A stretch of 9,625 bases of DNA, taken from CAZQAA01 sp964591255 (GTDB lineage: Bacteria; Desulfobacterota; DSM-4660; Desulfatiglandales; Desulfatiglandaceae). The DNA is taken from the NCBI GenBank assembly GCA_964591255.1, contig CAZQAA010000216.1:1-9625 (forward strand). The letters run 5' to 3'. The notes beneath the pieces are model-generated. The model saw nothing but the letters and a program-made list of their open reading frames with translations. It did not search any database and was not told where the DNA came from. The translations under genes and the position numbers were made by a program. Positions 1-6,984 of this stretch are shown one piece after another (the first letter of the stretch is position 1; each line of letters opens with the position of its first letter).

Positions 1-63
1 TTTGGGATTACTGTAGACTCTATCGTACGAAAGGCCTTACGGTTAATGGATCATAAAGACTGA
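1..63 (+). CDS. C-terminal tail of an upstream gene (partial, unidentified)
   Basis: Frame 1 is open from the window edge for 20 codons and ends at TGA 61-63. The tail begins FGITVDSIVRKAL and ends LMDHKD. It is too short to identify a family. Two things favour a real gene end: it is on the same strand as the genes that follow, and a small hairpin lies just after the stop (71-88). A chance open frame of this length is also quite possible, so this is a tentative call. Confidence 0.35.
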   Translation, partial: FGITVDSIVRKALRLMDHKD

Positions 64-70
64 TATTTGC

Positions 71-100
71 CTTTGTCACCGGACAAGGTATCCTAATTTT
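71..100 (+). terminator. weak stem-loop, possible terminator after the upstream gene
   Basis: CTTTGTC (71-77) can pair with GACAAGG (82-88) around a 4-base ACCG loop, giving 7 bp with one G-U pair. TATCCTAATTTT follows. The stem is short and the T-run imperfect, so termination would be inefficient at best. Its position just past a stop codon and before the regulator gene is its main support. Confidence 0.3.
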
Positions 101-125
101 CACCTTATAACATAAAGTTTGTTCC

Positions 126-1676
126 ATGGTTACGAAAAAAACCAGCCCGAAACCCAATGAAATTGCATGCCTGTATGAAATCAGCAACGCGATTTATGCC
201 ACCCTTGATCTGAAAAGATCCCTTTACAGCGTCCTGGATTTGATGGCGGAGCATTTAGGGATGAACCGTGGCTCCATAGCAATATTGAATCCGGACACCT
301 CAGAAATTCATACCGAGGTGGCTCATGGTATATCGCCTGCTGCAAAATCCAGGGGACGTTATAAGCTGGGAGAAGGCATAACGGGCCGAGTGATAGAAAC
401 AGGCCGACCCATAGCAGTGGCCAAGATAGGAAATGAGCCCCTTTTTCTTGATAGAATGGGTGCCCGGAAGGGGATTGACAAATCAAAGATCTCTTTTATT
501 TGTGTGCCGATAAAAGATGGTCAAAAAGTAATCGGGGCGCTTAGTGTGGATCGCGTTTTTGAAGGATCTTCTCCATTAAAAGAAGATGTCAGGCTACTCG
601 CTATCATAAGCAGTCTTATAGCGCAAAAAGCAGCTCTTCTTGAAAAAATAAACAGAGAAAAAGAACTGCTAAAAAAGGAGAACTTGCGGCTCAAAAAAGA
701 ACTCAACAAAAGGTACAGCTTCAGTAATATTGTCGGGAACAGCCGTAAGATGCAGGAAATTTTTTATCTTATTACTCAGGTGGCCAAGAGCAACGCCACA
801 GTCCTCCTGCTGGGGGAAAGCGGGACAGGAAAAGAAATGGTGGCCAATGCCATTCATTACAACAGCCTCAGATCGTCCAAACCGATTGTAAAGGTTAACT
901 GTGCTGCGCTGCCTGCCAACCTTGTGGAGGCCGAATTATTCGGATATGAAAAGGGGGCGTTTACAGGTGCGACCCGTCAAAAAGAAGGAAAATTCGAACT
1001 GGCAAACGGCGGGACAATCTTCCTTGATGAAATCGGGTCCCTTGCCCTGGACAGCCAGGGAAAACTCCTCCGGGTGCTTCAGGAAAGGGAAATTGAAAAA
1101 TTGGGAGGAACAAAAACTGTCAAGGTCAATGTTCGTCTCATTGCGGCCTCAAATCAGGACCTTGCCCGGGCTGTAGAAGAAAACAGGTTTAGAGAAGACC
1201 TGTTTTACCGCCTTAACGTTTATCCCATTTATCTTCCCCCCTTAAGGGAAAGGGAGGCAGATGTACTTCTCCTGGCCGACTATTTCCTTGATAAATACGC
1301 CCGTGAGTATAACAAGGGAATAAAGAGGATATCGACCCCTGCCATAGATGCCTTGGTCCAGTATTCCTGGCCCGGGAATGTCAGAGAACTTGAAAATTGT
1401 ATTGAAAGGGCAGTTCTGCTTTGCGAGGATCACGTTATTCGAAGTTATCACCTGCCACCAAGTCTTCAAACAGCAGAAGAAACAGGGACTCAGCAAACCA
1501 AATCCCTGAAAAATGCAGTTGAGACATTTGAAAAAGAGATGCTAATTGATGCCCTCAAGAGCAGCAGGGGCAATATGAGACAGGCAGCAAATGCCTTGCA
1601 GACAACGGAGAGAATTTTCAGCTATAAGGTAAAAAAATATCACATAAATCCGAAGTTATATCAGCAACCGAAATAA
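126..1676 (+). CDS. NifA/AnfA-like sigma-54-dependent transcriptional activator (GAF-AAA+-Fis HTH)
   Basis: This 516-residue protein should remodel sigma-54 RNA polymerase by ATP hydrolysis to open specific promoters. Residues ~15-175 form a GAF sensor domain. Residues ~170-198 are a Lys/Glu/Leu-rich coiled-coil linker. The AAA+ core spans ~202-430, with Walker A GESGTGKE (230-237), the sigma-54 contact loop GAFTGA (277-282), Walker B GTIFLDE (296-302), the arginine region RFREDLFYRLN (354-364) and WPGNVREL (415-422). The C-terminal Fis-type HTH (~470-510) contains TTERIFSYKVKKY, resembling NifA/AnfA-type recognition helices. An in-frame TAA at 108-110 makes ATG 126 the first possible start; no clear Shine-Dalgarno precedes it. 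No receiver domain is present, so it is not a classical two-component regulator. The glutamate synthase operon 176 bp downstream suggests a nitrogen-related role (inference). The GAF ligand and targets are unknown. Confidence 0.9.
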   Translation: MVTKKTSPKPNEIACLYEISNAIYATLDLKRSLYSVLDLMAEHLGMNRGSIAILNPDTSEIHTEVAHGISPAAKSRGRYKLGEGITGRVIETGRPIAVAKIGNEPLFLDRMGARKGIDKSKISFICVPIKDGQKVIGALSVDRVFEGSSPLKEDVRLLAIISSLIAQKAALLEKINREKELLKKENLRLKKELNKRYSFSNIVGNSRKMQEIFYLITQVAKSNATVLLLGESGTGKEMVANAIHYNSLRSSKPIVKVNCAALPANLVEAELFGYEKGAFTGATRQKEGKFELANGGTIFLDEIGSLALDSQGKLLRVLQEREIEKLGGTKTVKVNVRLIAASNQDLARAVEENRFREDLFYRLNVYPIYLPPLREREADVLLLADYFLDKYAREYNKGIKRISTPAIDALVQYSWPGNVRELENCIERAVLLCEDHVIRSYHLPPSLQTAEETGTQQTKSLKNAVETFEKEMLIDALKSSRGNMRQAANALQTTERIFSYKVKKYHINPKLYQQPK

Positions 1677-1695
1677 CATGCTATAGAAGCATGTT
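1675..1695. repeat. perfect 8-bp inverted repeat overlapping the regulator stop codon
   Basis: AACATGCT (1675-1682) and AGCATGTT (1688-1695) are exact inverse complements around a 5-base loop. The left arm includes the last two bases of the regulator's TAA stop. The stem is AT-rich and only a short TTTC follows, so it is a poor intrinsic terminator. It lies 9 bp before the -35 box of the putative glutamate synthase promoter, so an operator is an alternative reading. Confidence 0.4.
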
Positions 1696-1703
1696 TCATG
1701 GTC

Positions 1704-1733
1704 TTGACACGTAGTCCCAAGTGCAGATATAAA
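1704..1733 (+). promoter_or_regulatory. sigma-70-type promoter candidate for the glutamate synthase operon
   Basis: A perfect TTGACA (1704-1709) is followed after 18 bp by TATAAA (1728-1733). This would start transcription near 1740, leaving a leader of about 110 nt before the first glutamate synthase gene. The call rests on consensus match and position only. No convincing sigma-54 (-24/-12) promoter was found in the same gap. Confidence 0.5.
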
Positions 1734-1852
1734 GTGGCAAGCCCGTATAATTATTATATCGGCTATCAATATTATCAGGCCGGGAAATACATTTAATTTA
1801 TTATCTGTTACTCACAAGTTAAAGATTAAATTAAGGGAGATTGTAATATATT

Positions 1853-2983
1853 ATGTGTCGTCTAATAGGAGTAAGCAGCGAACAACCTCTTTCTCCCATG
1901 GTGGCTGTAAAGGCGCTGGATGTAATGAGGGAAGGACATGACGGTTCCGGCGTGGGTATCTTTATGACTGACCTGGGAGGGGCATTTGAGGAGCTTAAAG
2001 GAAGCCCCATACTGTCCGGGATCTTCACAAATGAAGGTCTGAAAAAGCTTGATCAATTCATGATGGATCTCGGCTTTATGACGAAGTACAGGACATCTTT
2101 GAGGGTTCCTGAAAGTCCTCCTCCTGGAACCCCAAAACGGGATGTGTATCTTATTCGGGCGTATGATTATCCCCAAAGCTGGGAGGGCCTTGATGAAGAA
2201 GAAATGCGCCAGAGGTTACTCACGATCAGACTCAACTTGAGGCAAATGGGCCAGGAAAGAGGAGACATGATAGTTTATAGTTTCTGGCCCGATGTAATCA
2301 TGATCAAGGAGATAGGCGACCCCTTGACAGTGGCGGAATATCTGAACCTTGGGAGAGAGGAGCTAAGGGCCAGGATAGTGCTCGCCCAGGGCCGTCAGAA
2401 TACCAATTACGCCATTAATCTTTATGCATGTCATCCATTTTTCATTCAGGGTATAGCCACCATGACAAATGGTGAAAATACCGCTTTTGTGCCTATCCGT
2501 GAATTCCTGTCGTCAAGGGGATTTTCAGGATACACGGGCTATCAGTCTGATTCGGAAGTTTTTACCCATATTCTCCATTTCACCCTATACCGGCTTGGAT
2601 TGGGGATAGAGGCATATAAGCATATAATAACACCGCTCCAGGATGATGACCTTGAGCGTCACCCTGACGCGTCTTTTCTGAAACAGCTAAAATATAGCTG
2701 CAGGAGGATGATCATTGACGGCCCTAACTGCGTTATAGGCTGTCTTCCGGACAAGACGATTTTCTTGGTCCAAGACCGCAAGAAATTGAGACCTGGTATT
2801 GTGGGAGGAAAACCGGGGCTCCTTGCCATGTCATCTGAAATATGCGGCCTTGATGCAGTGATTCCAGCCAAGGACAGGCAATGGGAATTTCAGCCCATGC
2901 ATTTGGATACGGCTATTATTCCTCCTGATCGTAAGGAGATAAAAATATGCAAGCAAACGGATTTATTGGACCTTCTTCATTAA
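1853..2983 (+). CDS. glutamate synthase glutaminase subunit (stand-alone class II amidotransferase, GltB1 type)
   Basis: This 376-residue protein corresponds to the N-terminal amidotransferase domain of bacterial GltB, made here as a separate polypeptide. It should hydrolyse glutamine and pass ammonia to the FMN subunit encoded next. The start is fixed by chemistry: Met-Cys-Arg-Leu places the nucleophile Cys2 at the N-terminus after Met removal, as the Ntn-hydrolase fold requires. Other family signatures are GHDGSGVGIF (28-37), TNGEN (205-209, the NGE oxyanion/glutamine region) and SDSE (232-235). An AGGGAGA Shine-Dalgarno (1834-1840) lies rather far (12 nt) from the ATG. The gene overlaps the next by 37 bp, implying translational coupling. 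The isolated domain could be mistaken for other class II amidotransferases, such as PurF- or GlmS-like proteins, but the neighbours settle the assignment. Confidence 0.88.
   Translation: MCRLIGVSSEQPLSPMVAVKALDVMREGHDGSGVGIFMTDLGGAFEELKGSPILSGIFTNEGLKKLDQFMMDLGFMTKYRTSLRVPESPPPGTPKRDVYLIRAYDYPQSWEGLDEEEMRQRLLTIRLNLRQMGQERGDMIVYSFWPDVIMIKEIGDPLTVAEYLNLGREELRARIVLAQGRQNTNYAINLYACHPFFIQGIATMTNGENTAFVPIREFLSSRGFSGYTGYQSDSEVFTHILHFTLYRLGLGIEAYKHIITPLQDDDLERHPDASFLKQLKYSCRRMIIDGPNCVIGCLPDKTIFLVQDRKKLRPGIVGGKPGLLAMSSEICGLDAVIPAKDRQWEFQPMHLDTAIIPPDRKEIKICKQTDLLDLLH
2933..2938 (+). promoter_or_regulatory. ribosome binding site for the FMN subunit, inside the preceding gene
   Basis: AAGGAG lies 8 nt before ATG 2947, still within the amidotransferase coding region. 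It supports the start that produces a 37-bp gene overlap. Confidence 0.7.
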
Positions 2984-4581
2984 GTATCAAGGATCTCCCT
3001 TGGCAGATACATTGGCAAAAAGACAAATGCACTTTTTGCGGCAAATGTACATCTGTCTGTCCCGTACGTGCAATTGAACTGGGAGTTCATCGCCAGAGAC
3101 TAATAGATTCTTCTGTTGGACTGGAGTCCATTCCTTCTGGCATATATAAGATTTATTATGCCATCACACAAAAGACCGACCCTGCCCATGCATGCGTAGG
3201 ATGTGCCATGTGCACCCTGGTATGTCCAAATGACTGTATCATTCCCTATCGTGGTGATGAAATCGACAAGCTGAGATATCACATCAATCTCGGCGGCCAG
3301 CCCCGGCGCCGGGGTGGACGCAGGAACGTATCCGGCGGCATTTTAGATCAGCTCAAGTTTATTCGCATCTCAATGCTGACTGATCCTGCACTGGACGCCG
3401 GCCGTCATGAGTTTGAACTCAGGACGCTATTGGGCCGGGTCCTTCCTCCTGAAAAGAGTCTTGAGATAGAACGTAAACAAGGATGGGCACCACCCGTCAG
3501 AGAGATCTACCCCCTTATCATCGGAGCCATGTCGTTTGGTGCGCTGTCCCCCACGATGTGGGAAGGTCTGCAGATGGGCGTGGCATATCTCAATGAAGAG
3601 TTGGGAATGCCGGTCCGCATGAGTACGGGTGAGGGAGGATGCCCCCCGAGACTTCTACGTTCCAGATTTATGAAATATGTCATACTACAGATTGCCAGTG
3701 GCTATTTCGGTTGGGACGAAATCATCCGGGCAATTCCTGAAATGAAAGAAGACCCTTGTGCCGTGGAAATCAAATATGGGCAAGGCGCCAAGCCGGGCGA
3801 CGGAGGTTTGCTGATGTGGTACAAGGTGAACAAGCTCATCGCAGCCATCAGGGGGGTTCCTCCAGGAGTAAGCCTGCCGAGCCCTCCCACTCATCAGACC
3901 AAGTATTCTATTGAGGAGTCGGTTGCCAAAATGATTCAGTCCATGTATATGGCATGGGGGTTCCGGGTGCCGGTCTATCCGAAGATCTCCGGAACGTCAA
4001 CGGCCCTGGCTGTCTTAAACAATCTTACGAGAAACCCATATGCAGCAGCCCTGGCCATAGATGGTGAAGATGGCGGAACAGGAGCCGCCTACAATGTATC
4101 TATGGATCACATGGGACATCCCATTGCAAGCAATATACGGGATGCCTATCTGAACCTGGTAAAGGTGGGTATGCAGAATGAGATTCCATTGATCGGGGCT
4201 GGCGGCATCGGAAAACATGGAAACCTTGCGGCCAATTCAGCTGCACTCATAATGCTGGGAGCCAGTGCTGTCCAGTCTGGAAAATATATTATGCAGGCCG
4301 CTGCCGGCTGTCTGGGATCAGAATCGGACCGATGCAATATTTGCAACATAGGATTATGCCCCAAGGGTATTACGAGTCAGGACCCCAGACTATACCGGCG
4401 TCTTGACCCTGAAAAAGTTGCGGAACGGTTAGTGGATATATATCTTGCATTTGACACGGAGCTAAAAAAGATCGTGGCCCCGTTAGGCAGATCCACGTCT
4501 CTTCCCATAGGGATGTCAGATGCACTGGGTATAAATGATCGTGCAGCGGCAGAGAGACTCCAAATCAAGTATGTAGTATAA
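2947..4581 (+). CDS. glutamate synthase FMN-binding subunit with N-terminal 2[4Fe-4S] ferredoxin (GltB2 type)
   Basis: This 544-residue protein is the synthase core, where 2-oxoglutarate and ammonia are converted to glutamate on FMN. Residues ~20-100 carry two ferredoxin motifs CxxCxxCxxxCP (C28/31/34/38 and C83/86/89/93). These are absent from classical NADPH-GltB but typical of the archaeal/anaerobe form. The FMN barrel follows (~150-510), with KYGQGAKPGDGG (276-287), GEDGGTGAA (373-381) and GAGGIGKHGN (417-426). Cysteines C455, C463, C466 and C471 before PKGITSQDP (472-480) match the region that holds the 3Fe-4S cluster in GltB. The spacing differs slightly from the usual C-x5-C-x4-C, with C466-x4-C471 conserved. 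Compared with full-length GltB, both the amidotransferase and GXGXG domains are missing; they are supplied by the flanking genes. The protein is soluble, with no signal peptide or membrane segment seen. Confidence 0.92.
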   Translation: MQANGFIGPSSLSIKDLPWQIHWQKDKCTFCGKCTSVCPVRAIELGVHRQRLIDSSVGLESIPSGIYKIYYAITQKTDPAHACVGCAMCTLVCPNDCIIPYRGDEIDKLRYHINLGGQPRRRGGRRNVSGGILDQLKFIRISMLTDPALDAGRHEFELRTLLGRVLPPEKSLEIERKQGWAPPVREIYPLIIGAMSFGALSPTMWEGLQMGVAYLNEELGMPVRMSTGEGGCPPRLLRSRFMKYVILQIASGYFGWDEIIRAIPEMKEDPCAVEIKYGQGAKPGDGGLLMWYKVNKLIAAIRGVPPGVSLPSPPTHQTKYSIEESVAKMIQSMYMAWGFRVPVYPKISGTSTALAVLNNLTRNPYAAALAIDGEDGGTGAAYNVSMDHMGHPIASNIRDAYLNLVKVGMQNEIPLIGAGGIGKHGNLAANSAALIMLGASAVQSGKYIMQAAAGCLGSESDRCNICNIGLCPKGITSQDPRLYRRLDPEKVAERLVDIYLAFDTELKKIVAPLGRSTSLPIGMSDALGINDRAAAERLQIKYVV

Positions 4582-4621
4582 GAATGGGCAAATTTGTTGC
4601 ATATCAAAAAGATAATATATA

Positions 4622-4637
4622 GGCGGAGCAGATCTTG
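4622..4637 (+). promoter_or_regulatory. ribosome binding site and TTG start of the GXGXG-GltD fusion
   Basis: GGCGGAG (4622-4628) sits 6 nt before TTG 4635. The conserved GXGXG domain begins shortly afterwards, at about residue 20. No in-frame ATG occurs near the start; the first internal Met is at residue 79, inside the conserved domain, so TTG is the best start. Confidence 0.6.
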
Positions 4638-6977
4638 ACAAAAAAGAGTAAAACACAAAAATTTCACATCATTAAAGGAAAAGAGGGCGGCAGACGCCTT
4701 GAATCCCGTCTGCTCGAAGAAAAAATCCAGAGGTCTATAAGAGACGGGCATAGAAATATAGAGGTGGAGGCCTATGGACAGCATGGAATCGGCGGACGCC
4801 TGTGGAGGGCGGGTGATGAGACGGTTGTCATAAAAATTACCGGCTCCCCGGGTCAGAGAGTAGGAGCTATGGGTTTCCCCAATACCCATATCGAGGTGAT
4901 GGGGCCCTCATCTGACGATGTTGGCTGGCTTAATACCGGAGCTGAGATCACTGTCCATGGAAATGCCACCAACGGGGTGGCCAATGCCATGGCCCAGGGG
5001 AAAATCTTTGTGGCCGGCAATATCGGCGCCAGGGGCATGACTATGACCAAACATAACCCAAAATTTGCCCCCCCTGAGCTTTGGGTACTGGGATCTGTGG
5101 GTGACTATTTTGCAGAGTTCATGGCAGGCGGCATAGCAGTTATATGCGGTTTCAGGCCTCAAGATCCGGAAAACATCCTTGGTTACAGACCGTGTGTCGG
5201 CATGGTAGGAGGAAAAATATTTTTTCGCGGGCCCCATAAGGGATTTAGCAGACACGATGCCAAACCGATATCCATATCAGAGGATGACTGGCAATGGCTT
5301 ATTGAAAATCTCAAAGTCTTTCTGGACCATATTGGATCACCTGAAATTCTTCCAAAACTATCTAACAGGGAAGAATGGCAGCTGCTCATAGCCAGGACGC
5401 CCCAGGAAAGGACACCCCAGTCAAGACGTTCAATGCAGTCATTCAGAAAAGAGGTCTGGGACAAAGAGCTTGGAAAAGGTGGAATGATAGGGGATCTGCT
5501 CGAACTGGATATGAGCCCCATTCCCGTAATAACCAATGGGGACTTACGCCGCTTTATCCCTGTCTGGGAGAACAAGAAATATCTTGCACCATGCCAGGCT
5601 AATTGCCCTACAGGGATACCTATACAGGAAAGATGGCAGCTGATTCGGGAAGGACGAATTGATGAGGCCGTAGACCTGGCCCTTGCCTACACCCCATTTC
5701 CTGCTACAGTATGCGGTTATCTGTGCCCAAATCCATGCATGGATGCTTGCACACGCGCCTCGGCGGGAATAAAAGCTGTAGACGTCACTCAACTTGGACA
5801 GGCAAGTGCAAAAGCGGGTTCACCAGAATTTCCCCCGTTATCAGGCAAACAGGTCGCAGTGATCGGTGGCGGGCCTGCAGGGATATCCCTTGCATGGCAA
5901 CTGCGCCTGAAGGGTCACAATGCAGTCATTTATGATATGGATAAGACCCTGGGCGGCAAAATCCAATCCGTTATTCCCAACAGCCGCATACCGAAAAGTA
6001 TCCTGGAAGATGAGCTTGAACGGGTCAGGAAGATTATTCCACATATTCACCTTCAGCAACGGCTGGAAAAAGATGACATTGAACAGTTAAAGCTCGATTA
6101 TGATTTTGTAGTAATTGCAACAGGGGCCCAGAAGCCGAGGGAGCTGCCTGTACCGGGCCAGGAAAAAATGATACCTGCCCTGGATTTTTTGCGCCAAAGC
6201 AAGGCCGGAGACATACATGTAGGGTCCAGGGTGGTAATTATCGGTGCGGGTAATGTGGGCTGCGACGCGGCTACAGAGGCCCACAGGTTAGGGGCTAAAG
6301 ACATAACCCTGATAGATATCCAGGAACCGCTCTCTTTTGGCAAGGAGAGGAAAGCAGCAGAGGCCATAGGTGCAAAATTCCGCTGGCCCTGTTTTACCGA
6401 GTCGGTTACCGATGAAGGTGTAAGGCTTACCAATGGTGAACTTATTCCGGCAGATACTGTCATAATATCCATAGGCGATGCGCCGGATCTGTCGTTTCTC
6501 CCGGACACTGTTAAATCAAAGAATGGTTTTATAGAGGTAAATGATATTTTTCAGACCACAGATCCGAAAATTTTTGCTATTGGAGACGTAATTGGGTTAG
6601 GACTCCTGACCGATGCAATTGGTGCAGGCCGAAAAACCGCCATGGCAATAGATGCCATCTCTGCCGGAAAAGAACCTGAAAAGGAGACACGGCAGGTAAT
6701 TGATCTGTCCAGGGTCAAGGTAGAGTATTTTGACCCGCGTCCGGAGCATGTGGAAGGGCTTGAACAGTGTGCCTCAGGATGTGCCTCATGTGGCACCTGT
6801 CGCGATTGTGAAATATGTATCACCATCTGCCCCCAATCAGCCATATCAAAATTGGAAAAAGATAGTGGAGAATTCGAACTGGTGGTAGATGCAGAAAAAT
6901 GTATCGGCTGTGGGTTTTGTGCCGGGGTCTGTCCCTGCGGTATATGGGCCCTTATTGAAAATGAACCCATGGACTGA
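4635..6977 (+). CDS. glutamate synthase fusion subunit: GXGXG domain + GltD-type FAD/NAD(P) oxidoreductase + C-terminal ferredoxin
   Basis: This 780-residue protein joins three modules. Residues ~20-250 form the glycine-repeat beta-helix (GXGXG) that in classical GltB is the C-terminus of the large subunit. Residues ~300-685 are GltD-like: an N-terminal iron-sulfur segment (C320, C324, C360, C364, C368, C372), FAD motif GGGPAG (411-416), nucleotide motif GAGNVG (537-542) and the FAD-closing IFAIGD (646-651). Residues ~712-770 form a ferredoxin with C722/725/728/732 and C756/759/762/766, plus extra cysteines at 712, 716, 719 and 768. The protein should oxidise a pyridine nucleotide and/or ferredoxin and feed electrons to the FMN subunit. 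The arginine-rich NADPH-phosphate signature expected after the second Rossmann strand is absent; residues 559-564 read LIDIQE, hinting at NADH (inference). The gene starts 53 bp after the FMN subunit and is clearly in the same operon. Confidence 0.88.
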   Translation: MTKKSKTQKFHIIKGKEGGRRLESRLLEEKIQRSIRDGHRNIEVEAYGQHGIGGRLWRAGDETVVIKITGSPGQRVGAMGFPNTHIEVMGPSSDDVGWLNTGAEITVHGNATNGVANAMAQGKIFVAGNIGARGMTMTKHNPKFAPPELWVLGSVGDYFAEFMAGGIAVICGFRPQDPENILGYRPCVGMVGGKIFFRGPHKGFSRHDAKPISISEDDWQWLIENLKVFLDHIGSPEILPKLSNREEWQLLIARTPQERTPQSRRSMQSFRKEVWDKELGKGGMIGDLLELDMSPIPVITNGDLRRFIPVWENKKYLAPCQANCPTGIPIQERWQLIREGRIDEAVDLALAYTPFPATVCGYLCPNPCMDACTRASAGIKAVDVTQLGQASAKAGSPEFPPLSGKQVAVIGGGPAGISLAWQLRLKGHNAVIYDMDKTLGGKIQSVIPNSRIPKSILEDELERVRKIIPHIHLQQRLEKDDIEQLKLDYDFVVIATGAQKPRELPVPGQEKMIPALDFLRQSKAGDIHVGSRVVIIGAGNVGCDAATEAHRLGAKDITLIDIQEPLSFGKERKAAEAIGAKFRWPCFTESVTDEGVRLTNGELIPADTVIISIGDAPDLSFLPDTVKSKNGFIEVNDIFQTTDPKIFAIGDVIGLGLLTDAIGAGRKTAMAIDAISAGKEPEKETRQVIDLSRVKVEYFDPRPEHVEGLEQCASGCASCGTCRDCEICITICPQSAISKLEKDSGEFELVVDAEKCIGCGFCAGVCPCGIWALIENEPMD

Positions 6978-6984
6978 GACAGAC

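Noticed and set aside
1692..1709. NifA-type upstream activator site TGT-N-ACA before the glutamate synthase operon
   Set aside because: The spacer is 12 bp rather than the required 10, so it does not fit the TGT-N10-ACA consensus.
1703..1752. Possible sigma-54 promoters: CTTGACACG...GTGC and GTGGCAAGC...TATAA
   Set aside because: In the first, the GTGC is several bases too far from the -24-like box. In the second, the -12 position reads TATA rather than TTGC. Neither keeps the GG-N10-GC core.
1741..1785. AT-rich near-palindromes (ATAATTAT and TATCAATATTATCA) as operators
   Set aside because: They are short, imperfect and in very AT-rich DNA, where such symmetry is expected by chance. No matching copy was found elsewhere in the window.
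4377..4889. 170-codon open frame on the - strand across the end of the FMN subunit and start of the GltD fusion
   Set aside because: It is antisense to two well-supported genes, spans their intergenic gap, has no recognisable domain and looks like a shadow frame.
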